Source of the DNA: Lasioglossum baleicum
Taxonomy: Eukaryota; Arthropoda; Insecta; Hymenoptera; Halictidae
DNA: 64,000 bases
Assembly: GCF_051020765.1 (NCBI RefSeq)
Contig: NC_134941.1
Location: forward strand, 9,114,001-9,178,000
Direction of reading: 5' to 3'
In this document: positions 36,701-48,085 of the stretch, piece by piece
Numbering within the stretch: the first letter of the stretch is position 1
Layout of the letters: every line of letters starts with the position of its first letter
Notes under the pieces: generated by a model
Databases searched by the model: none
The model's input: the letters and a program-made list of their open reading frames with translations, nothing else
Told to the model about the DNA's origin: nothing
Made by a program: the position numbers and the translations under genes

Positions 36701-37189
36701 TTAATTGTGGAAATTTATTCGACACTGTTGCCAACAACGAGGGAATAACAATTCACTAATAAATCAATGTTCTTGTTCAACGATCTGATTAAATGAAGAA
36801 TGAACTAAATCAGTTTAAAAATTAAATAATGGAGCGTTCCGAAGGCTCCAAGCATACAAATCAGGAGCTTATTATAATGGAGCCTGGTCATTCATTGACT
36901 CCGATTCTCTTTGTCTAAAAGGCCTGTCATTTCCACGAATAATCGCTCAAGAATTCCATTCACTCTGCCGCGTGACAGTAAAGTAATTGACATATATAGT
37001 ATGGCTGCGTAATCATCGTGAACAACGGCTATACTAAACACCATAGAAAATGCGTCTCATTGTCAGAATCTTCGTGAAGGTATGCCCGAAACGACAAATT
37101 GAATGTTCGGTCGTGGGCTCTGTCTGAAACCCGCCAGTTCGAACTGATAGCGCTGATAATTAGCCGCATCCAGTTAAATAGATGACGGC
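36701..37189. other. Non-coding stretch, no gene recognised
   Basis: AT-rich with no recognised gene, RNA or repeat. Confidence 0.45.
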
Positions 37190-37420
37190 AATAATAATAA
37201 AGCCCCCGTATGGGAGGGTAAGAATGCTCCCATAGTAATCCTTGGTTGTCGTAAGAGACCGGCTGAAACGGGAAACCCGGCGGAGCAGACGGAGAAACCC
37301 AAAGACCAGTTGAAAGTGTATTACAGAGTAGTCAAAGTGTAACCAGCGAAGCTGGGAAACACGGTTGCCCGTGTATGTTGGCCGAGGAACACGAATGAAA
37401 CGCGTAACGCGGCACAGTCT
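37190..37420 (+). mobile_element. Possible retroelement-derived segment
   Basis: The segment contains CTTGGTTGTCGTAAGAGAC, then GGCTGAAACGGGAAACC. A GTCGTAAGAGgCGACT-like word is one I associate with the 5' parts of some arthropod retroelements, but I cannot name the family. It also differs from its AT-rich surroundings in composition. No reverse transcriptase frame or poly-A tail is visible. Confidence 0.25.
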
Positions 37421-37572
37421 TCTTGTTATCGCCGCGATAAAAACGTGAGTGCTCGCCTAAACTCCGAAAAGAACGACTAGAAAACATTTAACAAGACTGG
37501 TTCGTACGAAAATTGATTCTGCTTCGGTGGAAGGTAAACATTAGCCTGTGGGATTATTTCTTGAATCGGCTC

Positions 37573-37770
37573 CGATCGAAACATCGTACTGTTTTAACGA
37601 CGAGCAATAATTTGATTGAGTGTTTCTATAAATTTATATTGATATAATTGTACTACAACGTAAAACAATTAAAATTTCAGGAGCACGATAATTTCATAAA
37701 ACGGTTTCGATCGAAACGTGATACTGTTTTAATGGATTTTAAAAATTATAGAACGTACTTCTAGAAATTT
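37573..37770 (+). repeat. Tandem duplication, about 135-bp unit, 2 copies
   Basis: CGATCGAAACATCGTACTG followed by TTTTAA (37573) recurs as CGATCGAAACGTGATACTG followed by TTTTAA (37708). The downstream parts, TTTCTATAAATTTATATTG and TTCTAGAAATTTGGAATAA, are also alignable. Boundaries are approximate. Confidence 0.7.
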
Positions 37771-39787
37771 GGAATAATATAGGATGAATCGTATAAGAAA
37801 TCCCTCGAGCAAAAATAATAAAATTGGAATAGCAAATGAGATATACAATAAATTCGAATGAGGAAGATTAAGACTTTTAAATTGCATAAAAGAAAGATTT
37901 ATAAAAGGAATTACTAAAAATAATTAAAATTTAATATAAAATACGAACAAACTTTCTCCTCCTCTCCTTCGAAGGGGTCAAATACCTCCGCCAATTTTTC
38001 TTCAGCATTTTCATAGCAACAGTCACGAAAGTATGATCGAATGCAGATGGACAATACACTGGCCATAACATATAGAAGTGTGGCCATTGTCGAGTGGCAG
38101 GAACGTGTCGCAGAATTAAGAAGCGGCGACCGTTTGACATAACAAGGGATCGGAAAGAGGGGCAGAAGAGAGTGACCCGAACCAGGGTGGTCAGGAAGTG
38201 ACCACCTGGACGAGAGAACGTTCGGCTGACCGGTCAAACGGGTTCGCGATAAAAATTCGATGGAAAAATTCCGTCCGAAAAACCGGTTCCCATAATGCCG
38301 AAAGCCGGGGGTTCGCTGACCGTTGGCCGACCCTGAAGGGTTGCTCGCGGCGAGTTAGGGTCGCGCAAGAAAGGACCGGGTCACGATAAAAAGGACTCGC
38401 TCAAGGAGCGACTCACGCTTTCCCACGAGCGATTTTTCTTGGCGGCGAGCAACCGTTTTCCATGGGGCAGATGGCACCCCCAAACCACTCGAAGAAAGTC
38501 CAACCGCCACCAAACAGGACGCGTCAAACCTAGACCTTCATGCTACATAAAAATCTGTTCTGCGTCCTTCATAATTCCGACCAACATATTTATTAAATTC
38601 TCCAGAATCAAAATTGAACCTGCATTCATTTAATTACTCTTATTACTCAACAATTAATTATTACTTAGTCTACATTATGCATAGTCTAAAATATGGCTCA
38701 CAAAATTTCAAGAATTTTAGAAATGATAAACGAAGAACAGAAAACTGTCTTAAATGTTTTACGCATGAGCAACGGGGTTAAAAATGCTTCCACGATCATC
38801 TCCCACCAGTAATCCTTGAACCAACCCCCACAATGTCCTTCAAAATCATCCCCACTCCCAAGTCTCTACGAAAAGACTCAGAGTCTCCGTCTAACGAACG
38901 TCCCTCACTCGCAAGATCTCCGATTTCCTCTCGTCTCGCGATCCACCCCCGTCCGCGATTAATCTTGATCCGGGGGCGTAATTCATGGCGGTTTTTGCGG
39001 TCCGAATAAACTCGCGACACCGGTTGAAGTAGTTCAGCTCGCCTCTTCAGTGTTTTACATTTGCATTCGATGGCAGGTCTTCCGGCTTTGCGCGCGGGGG
39101 TGGATGAGGTGAAACGCGGGGGTGATGTTTTGCAAGATCTGCTCGAGAGACCATTCGTCTTAGTATCTGCCTCGGGAGGGGGCGGTGAAATATAAGCTAG
39201 ATCTACGGGAAAGATAAATGAATCCGTCCTCCCACCGCCCCATTCTCACCCCCTTCGCACCCCCTTCGCACCCCTTGCGTCGACCTACCCCCGTTCAGGA
39301 GAAAATCAGCCGCAACAAGAATAGCGACTTCGCCGCGCAGTTTCGCTCGTCGGGAACGTTTCTGCCCGGAAAGAACGGACGGGGCCGAGACAATTAGAGC
39401 CCCGCGAATCAGTTTTATCGCGCATCGAATTAACCCCCACCCCTCCCACCGGCGAATGAAATATTAATCGACCGACGGTAATTGTTGCACGGAGTTCCTC
39501 GGCTCCGTCGCGGTTGTCGCGTTTAAGTTCCGGCTGAATTTTGCATAAGAGCTTCTTTTCCCGATTCGCACGCGCCGCATCCTCGCAAATCGGCCCCGTG
39601 ACTGACGTGCTGTTTTGCGCGAGCAAAGGTCGCGCGGAATTAGACGATTCGGCTAATTATTGCCAAACGAGAGACTCGAGTCGGTTTTCCGAATTGCTGC
39701 TGTTTTCCAGGCGGTAAGATAGTTTGGGAATTTGGCGGTATTGTGAAAGGGAGCATAGAAATTTTCGTTTTCGTTGCGAGCTTATAA
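37771..39787. other. Non-coding stretch with a short minisatellite
   Basis: AT-rich to 38000, mixed after. A short tandem of CCCCTTCGCA (about 3 units of 11-12 bp) lies at 39247-39279. CpG-rich at 39300-39620. A minus-strand frame (37914-38237) has no recognised domain. Confidence 0.5.
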
Positions 39788-39840
39788 TTTGGATCTTATG
39801 CATTTATTGTAAAAAGTTGTTGGCAGAGACATGTGTGAGT
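39788..39840 (+). repeat. Member of dispersed repeat family D (partial)
   Basis: TTTGGATCTTATGCATTTAT followed by TGTAAAAAGTTG resembles the other copies. A GAGGCTGGTACAAAATATTA word near 39927 resembles the mariner-like end at 49473, but weakly. Confidence 0.35.
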
Positions 39841-40799
39841 GGGGACGAGAGAGTGATCGCTTGGGTGAATAAGGAAGGTTGTGAATAAATATTGGGTTGC
39901 GTAGATCAAGCTCAACTAACAGCTGTGAGGCTGGTACAAAATATTATTGATAGATGAAAATGGGTAGATGGAATTTAAAAGAGTATCAAGAATTTTGAAA
40001 TTCGACAATGTCGATTATTTTCAACATATTAAGATTATTACCAAGGATAATTTTGCTTAGCTTTTGTGTCTTGCAATTGATACACAAACGTTTCATTGCT
40101 TTGGGAATTAGTGCAATTTTGGAAGTAGTGGAGTTCGGCGATATTTAAAGGATGTTTTTTTTTATAAAACGTTATGGAATTCGTTGTGGTAAAACGATTG
40201 TTCAGAGCTCCTTCGGCCACCACGAAAAACAGATGTTCCTCCAAATAGCGTTGAGCGTGATTCAAAATATATTCCCCAGACCTCATCAGCCATTCCTATT
40301 TACCATGGTTTTCGCACTACCCAGTAGGCTTCTTTGTTGACAGAGACAACTCGAACGCTTCGCCATCGAATCCAATATACTGAAACAACACACTCGCCAA
40401 TATAAATAAGAATATTAATTTCATTCCATAGAATCACCCCGCCGCGCTTCGCTGCCTTGTATTTAATTATACAGGAAGACGTGTCACGTATTTATAGCAG
40501 CTATTAGTTCGCGAAATATTCGATGTTACTGGGTTGCAGATTTTAATACTACTTTTTAGATAACGAAGTATAGAGACGAGTTTAATTTCCTGTAGTATTT
40601 ATCCCGATAATAATGGATCTTGACTTTATTAAAAAATTTATGTGATCTCGTTTTTCCTTTTCTCGAGGCTAAAAAGATCAGTGAAAGTAAGACCAGTTGT
40701 CCGGCGTCAGTTAATTGATCGATCGTCGTTGGTCGAGGGTTGTGCCGGTTAGTCGTAACAAATAAATAAGCGAACGAAACGAAACGCAACGGGCCGGTA
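39841..40799. other. Non-coding stretch, no gene recognised
   Basis: AT-rich throughout. GTGTCTTGCAATTGATACAC near 40066-40085 recalls the GTGTCCTGCAATGAACGC stretch of family D at 56650, but weakly. No gene or RNA recognised. Confidence 0.45.
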
Positions 40800-42795
40800 A
40801 GAAGGAAGGAATCGCGTGTGCATAGGCGACACGCAAGGTGCGCGGCGGCCTATGCACTCTGGGAGAAAGGTAAAAGGGGACACACAAGATTAAGAGGGAA
40901 GACGGGGGAATGACAGAAAAGAACGGCACGTTGGCGAACGGAGGGCACAAGGGACAGGAGGGGAGAGGACGAAAGAAAGAGGTGAGTGGGAGGGGAAAGA
41001 GTTGTCGGCATCTGCAAAGTCGTCGGCGCCTTCTCTCTTTCTGCTCCGGTGGATAAGCATCGCGTTTGCATACGATCGCCATTTTGCGGGGAGCATAATT
41101 TAAATTTCGTTCCATTGTTTTGTCGCTCTTCTTACGCCCCTCCTGGCCCACACCCCCACAAACTGGAAGAGCTCTGTTGTCGCCGGCGAAAAGGGGGCCA
41201 CCCTCGGCCCCACCCTCGTCACGCAACCCTCTCTGCAACACCCCGCGACGACTACTCTCCCCCTCCTCCCCCATCGAAACCCCCCTCGCACCCCTTTCGT
41301 TCCCTAGCCACCCCTACCGGGACGGCCCGGTGCCCCGGCACAGGCGGCCATTTGCATGAAATTAGAATCAGAATTTTCTTGCTAGAAAATTAGCCTCTCG
41401 CCGCCCACCATCTCGACGTCGCTGCCTGCGAAAATTTTAATTAATTCGCGGAGAAGACCCTTGCGACGACGCGCGGGCCCCCGGACCAGGGAACCGACGG
41501 ACGCCGATTAAACTACTTCTCGCTTCTTTATTGCTAAGTTTATGCGAAACATTTTACGATTTCTCTGCTGGGAGAAACATGGCCGCTATCATTTTTATTG
41601 ATTTTGTTGGATAAATTGCTAATGGATGGGGCAAATGTAAATAAAAGTGCACGGAGTATCATTCCAGTGTATGTATCAATCAAATTATCTAGAATTAAGT
41701 GATTATAATTTTATAAAAGCAGAAGTTTTTGTTTGTTCAGCGTGTTCGTTCGAACAGAATCTATTAAATATGAATGTTACACATTTCTTTCGGATTGAAA
41801 TAAAAAATCGTGTTCTTCCATTAATACAAACGCGGACATAAAATGAGTATTCTGCTTCTATCAGGAAATCTGAATATCTACATGGTGTCTGTAGGTTGAA
41901 ATTAATGCACACGATTTTTATTTTGCAGAGAAGTCCAGTGTGACATGGAATTGACCTAAATGAAAAATCTTCTAGAGATGTGATTCTTCTGAAGAAGCTA
42001 GATGTCTAGGGGCGTGATCATTTTTTCCAGAAGCGACGAAAACCTGTGAGTTACACTGTGGCGCAAAGAAAGGCCAGCCGGACGATGCAGTTCTTGCTGT
42101 GGGGTTTATCGCGGGGGTGGTCCTGGCGCGGAAGGGTGACATGCTCGCGCGTCACGAGGATTCCGAAGAACGTGGAAGCGTCGCAGCGGAGGGATTAGTC
42201 GCGACGAAGAAGAACGATAGGTGGACGAGACGCGAAAGGAACTGGATGGTGCTGGGTCGGGGTGGTGGGCGAAGAAGGGTGGTTGAAAAGGGAGAGCCCG
42301 ACTAGGATAGAAGAGCCGTGTGTCAGGCCTTAGAGAAAGAGGAGGAGTAGGATGAAGAAGAGAGAGGACGAAGAGGAAGAGGAAGAGGAGGTGGAGGAGG
42401 CTGAGAGAACACTGGGGGTGAGAGAAGAAGGTGGCTCTTGGGCGGACGAGGCAAAAAGGGGGCCGCAGCATCCAGGAGCCTCGGCCGGGGCTCGTAAACA
42501 CAGCGACAGAGTCTCTTGTTTTCTTATCTACGGCGGCAACAATGGGCCCCCAAGAAACAAAAGACGAAAGACGGGCTATTTATTTCGGTCCATTGTTTCG
42601 CCGTAGCGCGGAGTCAGGCTTGCTAGGTTGCTTGGCTTGTGGGGGAGAAAGAGAGAGAGAGAGTGGGAGCGTGGTGAATGAGAGGAGAGAGAAGGCAACA
42701 GAACGCTAGCTGGGGGTGGCTAGGGGGTGGAAAACCGGGGGTGGCTACGGGAGGGGGGGGAGGGAGGGGTAATGTAGAGAGAAGAGCTACCTCGA
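40800..42795. other. Alternating purine- and pyrimidine-skewed blocks
   Basis: The plus strand is purine-rich at 40860-41000, pyrimidine-rich at 41120-41350, AT-rich and neutral at 41500-42000, and purine-rich again at 42100-42790 (with AGGAAGAGGAAGAGGAGG-type runs and GAGAGAGAGAGAG near 42648). GCCACCC occurs at 41197 and 41307; GGGTGGC at 42714 and 42739, where GGGGGTGGCTA is repeated 25 bp apart. Frames here are low-complexity and not called. Confidence 0.6.
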
Positions 42796-44321
42796 GATGG
42801 CTGCAGAACCACACGCCATAAAGACTAAACGCTATGAAACGCTCCGCGGGTCCTCCTACCGTGCCCGTACATTGCCTCTCGCCGGAGCCAAGGGTCTATC
42901 GTACCTTTTGCGGAGATAACGAGCTTACGAGCTTAATACGACGATGAAATACTTACAGCTATAAGTATCGCGAGCTCGTGTAATTATGCCCGGTGCATCG
43001 TTTCAAATTAACAAATCCCATTTATAGAAAGTAGAATCGCGCTACCCGAGCGACCTATCTCTTTCCCTCTTTCTCTGTTCGCAGCTCTTTCTCTCTCGCC
43101 GTCCCTGTCTGTCTGCCTGTGATGCTTTGAAGAATTCAAAGGAGCGCCGACGTTCCAAAGCACCGCTTCCAACGGACCCACCTATTTGGAAATCCACCCG
43201 AGTTCCGGCTGGAAAAGATTGTTTGGGCCGCGTCTGGCGGATACGATTCCAACCTTCCGCATGAATTTCATCCGTCCGAATCGCCCGGGAAAATGGTTTC
43301 CTTCTTTTTGGACGTTTGGTAATTGTTTTGACCGCGGTCGACGTCGTCCTGTCGGGATTCCGGCGAAAATCTGCTGTCCTGTTGTTCCTCGAAATTTTAG
43401 CACTGCGCTGCATTCATTATTCGATTCTTTTATGCAATGGGTTACGTTGAAGTATTAATACAACATTTGTAATTCTTTCTGAGGCAATTTCCACAACTGA
43501 ACTCTGCTTCCCACCATTCTTAACTTCATTAAATTAACATCTATCAGTACTTCATATCGTGGCGAACACGTTTCAATTTTTATCCTCTTATATTATGTAA
43601 TAACAATGAGTGGTACAATAAGAATGATAATTGTCAGCATTCGTGGATAGCGTAACGTGAACGACGGTGGTTCGCTGGCTCGTCCACGCGTATAAGTTTC
43701 GATCGGGCTCCTTGACGGGCGACAATGGGAAAGAAAGAGGAACCGGTCCCAGGCAGGACATTGTTGCGACTTATTCATGGACGCGGTGCTATTGGGACCC
43801 GTGGCGGGCCTCAGGGCTCACCCCTTGGACAGTGGACATCGGCCAGTCCAGGTCCCGTTCGCCGAGGGAGCCTAATTTCGAAAACGGCAAACTGGTTTGT
43901 CCAGTTTCCGCCTTTATTCGCGGGGCGATGGGGTTGGCCGGCCGCGTATCGACGACTGGACCCAAAAAGAGAAGGTCCGCAACGGGCCACAGGGGGACAA
44001 CCATTGCGACGGTCACTTTTTCGAGCGGGTCCAGTCTGCCGGTCGCCACTGGACATGCCGGACACTCGTTCATAGCCTCGTCGACTCGCGATGTATCGAT
44101 ACCGATCGTTGTTCAGTGCTGCAAAGTTTTCACTCGATCATTACTCCAAGATATACGATAACGAAGGTTCTTGGAGGAACGAAGGCTCAAGATGAGGTTG
44201 TGCTCAAGAGGAAACACGAGAAACAAGTTCGGGATCGGTACCATGAAAATTGCGATTGGATCAGAATTCATTTTTTAAACGTCCGTTCCGTGTTTTCATG
44301 TACAGTTCGTTTGGATCTTGA
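42796..44321. other. Non-coding stretch, no gene recognised
   Basis: Mixed composition; CpG-rich segment at 43650-44110 carries overlapping frames of up to 165 codons on both strands. None shows a domain. CT/GA-rich near 43060-43110. Confidence 0.45.
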
Positions 44322-44329
44322 AGGGAATT

Positions 44330-44640
44330 CGAAGGGTGGTATTTTTGTGATAAGAAATGTTGTCGTATTTTGTGATAAGCAAAGGACATGTTAGACCAGG
44401 TGGACAATTCTTGTGGCAACGGGATCGCTTCTGAATGTGCAATTTATTTAGACTTTGAACAAAACTTGGAAAGGGGTGGTTTCTTTGAAAGAAAAGAGTG
44501 TCATCCTCTTTTTTCTGAATTGGATAAAACTCAATCCAAGTAGATAGTTAATTTTCTCATTATAGAGACCTGTAAGAAAATTAAAAGGGGGTAGTTTCTG
44601 TACGATAAATATTGTAATCGTTTGTGTTAGCACATATTTA
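44330..44640 (+). repeat. Diverged tandem array with G-rich heads, 112-140-bp units, 3 copies
   Basis: GAAGGGTGGTATTTTTG (44331), AAGGGGTGGTTTCTTTG (44471) and AAGGGGGTAGTTTCTGTA (44585) begin units spaced 140 and 112 bp. Each is followed by AT-rich sequence with a GTTGTCGTATT, GTGTCATCCTC or ATTGTAATCG word in the same position. The head is the complement-type of the TTCAACCCYT heads at 45.06 kb. Confidence 0.6.
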
Positions 44641-44725
44641 ACCTAGACCTAGTGAATAGATGATTTATTCATTTTAAAAATTGCTCCTCAATGTTCAATT
44701 TATTTGTGTTTCGAAAGAAAATTAA

Positions 44726-44770
44726 TATTAGGTTGGTTTCGAAAAAAAGCAAGTTTTATCTGCTTCGAGC
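44726..44770 (+). mobile_element. Mariner-like terminal sequence
   Basis: TA followed by TTAGGTTGGTTTCG and an A-rich stretch (44726-44750) resembles mariner inverted terminal repeats, which typically begin TTAGGTTGG after the TA target dinucleotide. No transposase or opposite terminus was found nearby, so this is at most a solo end. Confidence 0.35.
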
Positions 44771-45039
44771 AGTTCGTTTCTGGGAGATTGTTCCTGCAAC
44801 GGATAAGGGTGGAACGAGGATCGATATCTCGTAGCAGGAGTGACGAATAGTCCGTTTTCTTCAAGCAGTCCTACTTTCCTCGAAGAGCGCGGAGGGTAGT
44901 TTCATCAGGAGGTATTTTACCTCCCCAGTGCATTACGACTCAGTCTCGTTCGAAATTGTGCTCGAGACAAAGTACCTCTCCAGCATTGCGAAAGAACAGT
45001 TTCGAATGTCATACTTAAAAAATATTTTACAAGAACTCT

Positions 45040-45250
45040 CACCTCATATTCTTTCAAAGACTTTCAACCCTTATTTTACACTTGTCCAATATTGGATTTA
45101 AAAAGAAGCAACAAAAACTCTTCACCAATACATACTTCTGCATCCATGAGAGATCGACGCTGGAAAATCCACAAGTCAACCACTTTCAACCCCTACTTAC
45201 AATTTCACTCTCACCTCTTATCCAACGTTGCTGTCTATTTAAAAATAAGC
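45040..45250 (+). repeat. Tandem duplication with TTCAACCC heads, about 122-bp unit
   Basis: CTTTCAACCCTTATTTTACA (45061) recurs as CTTTCAACCCCTACTTACA (45183). Both units also share a late block, TTGGATTTAAAAAGAAGC and TGTCTATTTAAAAATAAGC. The first unit may have a decayed predecessor starting near 45010. Confidence 0.65.
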
Positions 45251-46088
45251 GTTGTCGTGCTCCAATCGCACAAATTCGGGATCAAGATCGATACCAGCAA
45301 GGAAAGACGGCAAAGTCGTCTTCGGGGGTAGTCGAGGGTGTCGAGTAGGGGCTGCAGAAGGAATTCCTCGTCGCTTCATCCGGTCGTTACGTCACTTTTC
45401 ACCCTTCTCCGCCGTCTGTCCCCGGGAATTCGGTGTAATTCAAATTCGGTTAATTCCGGTGATTTTTCAAAGTTTCATTAGACCGGGCGTGCGCGCGGGG
45501 TAGCAGATCGAGGGGAGGAGTGTGCAGGCGAGAGAGAAAGAGAGAGTGAACGAGATAGAAAGAGAAAGACAGAGAAGCCCCCGCGGGTGAAGTATGGCCT
45601 CATACTTTACTCTGCGGTCGGCGAAGGCGTCTTAGGCAACTGGAATCCTGGAATAACAGGACTCGCGAGCGCCCAGGACGAACGGGGGCTGGGAAAAGCG
45701 AGAGCCGGCGAACGGAATACAACGAGAGTGCAACGGAGCAAAGGATTGCCGAGCGAAGGGAAAAGGAGACCGGGCATGAACGAGATACGAAATTGAAGAC
45801 GGCTCGATTTAGATTGGACGAATTTATATCGCCCAGCCAACCCTAAGTTGTACCCGAGGAACGCCGACAGGATCCATGGGACCGATGGCAAGCATCGATT
45901 CTTCTTCCTCTTCTTTCAAATCATCCACCTTCTTCACACCTAAACACAATTTCTAGTTAATTTAACCAACCGTATCATTTATTTCATAACTTATCCACGA
46001 AAGCTTAACAATGAAGTTTCGTATAAATTTCAATTTAGTTTCTTCTCCTAGGATTTTTATTTTAAGATCCGCAGTCAAATCAATTTTC
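45251..46088. other. Non-coding stretch with a small hairpin
   Basis: CpG-containing from 45260 to 45860 with a GA-rich run near 45530-45575. GTGAAGTATG (45587-45596), GCCT loop, CATACTTTAC (45601-45610) form a 10-bp stem with one G-T pair. A short family-D-like word (minus strand TTTGACTGCGGATCTTAAAA) lies at 46056-46082. Confidence 0.5.
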
Positions 46089-46380
46089 TGGAAGCACTAT
46101 CAGCCGCTGGAATTGCTTATCGCAGCCCCATCGCGGACGTGTTCCAAGTCGTAAGCCCTGGAACACCCTAAACCCACGAGACTCACCTTAACAGTTCGTT
46201 TCCTACTGAATGCTTGTTCGCAGAAATATTCGCAGCGGTCGAACACAACAATCGCAGAACCGTCAAATCTTCCAGAATCACTAGATCAGTCTATCGGTCG
46301 CTGGGAATCGTTTATCGCGAACGTGTCCCAAGTGGTAGGCCCCGGAACACCCTAAATCCCGGAGACACTCAAGGTTCCCA
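46089..46380 (+). repeat. Tandem duplication, about 189-bp unit, 2 copies
   Basis: CCGCTGGAATTGCTTATCGC (46104) recurs as TCGCTGGGAATCGTTTATCGC (46298), and GACGTGTTCCAAGTCGTA recurs as AACGTGTCCCAAGTGGTA, followed in both by a CCTGGAACACCCTAAA or CCCGGAACACCCTAAA block. In the first copy GTGTTCCA (46139-46146) and TGGAACAC (46159-46166) form an 8-bp inverted repeat, which is partly lost in the second copy. The match is strong. Confidence 0.85.
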
Positions 46381-47238
46381 CGATCCCGATATCAAGGGAG
46401 TTACGAATTTCGTCAGAGTCGCCGAACTTCGAAGCACGTGGGTTCAGGATGGGGGTCAGGATGCGGGGGTGTGTAAAGGAGGGAAGAGAAAGGGGGGAGG
46501 GCAGAGAGAAAAGGGGGAGAGATGCACGAGGCAGGTTGTGTTGTTGCTCGTTTGTAGGCCAACGCGCGATGATCGACGCGTGAAACGCGCGTCCACATGG
46601 CGCGGCATCTGGCCAGCCTCGATCGTGATTTTTTTCTTTTCAACCCGGCTCACACATCGACTTGTCCCATTTCGAGCCGAAGGATCGCGTTCCTCCGTGG
46701 ACTTCCGGTCCACTTAGCCGGCTCGTTGGGTCCCGTTCGTCACGTGTCGCGGCTCCCAGCGTTGAATAAGTCAGGAGAAGCGAGCCGGCAGAGAAAGCGA
46801 TTCTCCGCAATTTTCTCCGTTACGGAGCCCTCGAAGAGGGTGGCAACGTTCCTGAAGGGTGGATCCTCTCGCGTGCCACCCTCGCACGTTGCACCACCAT
46901 TTTTGCCGGCAGTCACGGCAACAAAATTATTGGTGTTCGCTAGCCGGCCGGTGATTTTCTTCCACGCCGAGCGCCGAGACTCCTTTTTCCCCGTGAAATT
47001 GCTCCCCCCCGAACCCGCCATTATCTTCTCGGCTTCATGGCCGAAAGGGAATCGGCGAGCACCGCTCTGTTGGTTTGTTATTTACCCCATAAGTCACCCC
47101 CACGAGGCTAAGTAAGAATGAAACGAGGAAATATTGTGGAATTTGATGGACACTCAGTGTAAATGTTCGTCGTCTTAATGTTGATAACAATTGTTTCTTC
47201 GAAAAGTTTGTATGCATTGAAACATCTCTAAAATCATA
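46381..47238. other. Non-coding stretch, no gene recognised
   Basis: CpG-rich at 46570-47060 with GGGTGGC at 46838 and GCCACCC at 46875. Frames of up to 172 codons have no domain. A G-rich purine run lies near 46445-46525. Confidence 0.45.
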
Positions 47239-47542
47239 GAAAATTTCTCATCGAGACTTTTATCCTCGACTTGAAGAGTGGAGCTTCCCCTGCACAACGA
47301 GCCCTTAAAAGTTGATGTATGAATTTTTTACTCGTTTTATGGAGCCGAAACGAGGAACAAGTTCGGTCGTGTAAAATCCTCATGATGTACCTTACGTTAT
47401 TATAAAGTTGGCGGTACACCTTTCATTCCGAAGCTCAGTAGAGCGACCAAAAAATATTGTACATCAACTTTTGGGGGATCGTTATAAAGAGGAAGCTTTA
47501 ATTTTCGAATCTACGGTGGATTTAGTCCGAGAGACAAATTTT
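47239..47542. repeat. Long imperfect inverted repeat, about 110-bp arms
   Basis: The reverse complement of 47425-47542 aligns with 47239-47355. Shared blocks are AAAATTT near the outer ends, AGCTTCC(C/T)CT, ACGA(G/T)C, AAAAGTTGATGTA, ATTTTTT and GGAGCC or TGAGCT. The spacer is about 70 bp. Both arms are open in the outward frame, giving related peptides with HQLL and EA residues on opposite strands; I read this as a consequence of the DNA repeat. A foldback or MITE-type element is the simplest explanation. Confidence 0.75.
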
Positions 47543-47944
47543 ACAATATTTTACAAGTCTTCAGTTTCTCAATTCCTATATCATACAGAAATTAAAATAT
47601 TCTTCAGAATTTTTTAAAATATATCGACGAAAGTAGTTTCTGAAGTCACTGCATGTAATTCTCTGTTTCAGAGACGTCGTGTACTAAGTTTATCTTTTCA
47701 TTATCCACAATCGATGTCTCATGCAAGAATAAAACTGTATGATTTCTCCGTACACTTGTTGTTACATTATGACTTATGTTTTCTTGTGAATAACCAAGTG
47801 CGTGGGGATGCGAAAGTATATGTTATATGTTTCACTTTGTGCCGGTACTTCTATATCATTTGTTGTCGACTGTTTCATCGAATTGACATGCATTGGTTTG
47901 TGCAATTTAGGTATCGTAAATGAGCATATTATTGGATGCGCAAA
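47543..47944. other. Non-coding stretch, no gene recognised
   Basis: AT-rich, no gene, RNA or clear repeat recognised. Confidence 0.45.
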
Positions 47945-48085
47945 GCTGAAATTGTTTTGTGTGAAATGTTATGCAGTTAAGAATGTATTTCAGAGGATAT
48001 CAATTACTCTTCTTGCCTGTCTTCGAATTTTATGTGTGAAAGATACTATGCAGTTTGGAATTCATGTAAAAGTTGCATAATATGA
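47945..48085 (+). repeat. Possible tandem duplication, about 77-bp unit
   Basis: GAAATTGTTTTGTGTGAAAT with TATGCAGTT (47948-47979) resembles GAATTTTATGTGTGAAAGAT with TATGCAGTT (48024-48055), followed by AAGAATGTATTTCAG versus TGGAATTCATGTAAAAG. Period 77 bp. Moderate support. Confidence 0.5.

Noticed and set aside
43667..44394. Three overlapping frames of 116-165 codons in a CpG-rich segment
   Set aside because: No domain, comparable frames on the minus strand, and no splice or start context to choose among them.
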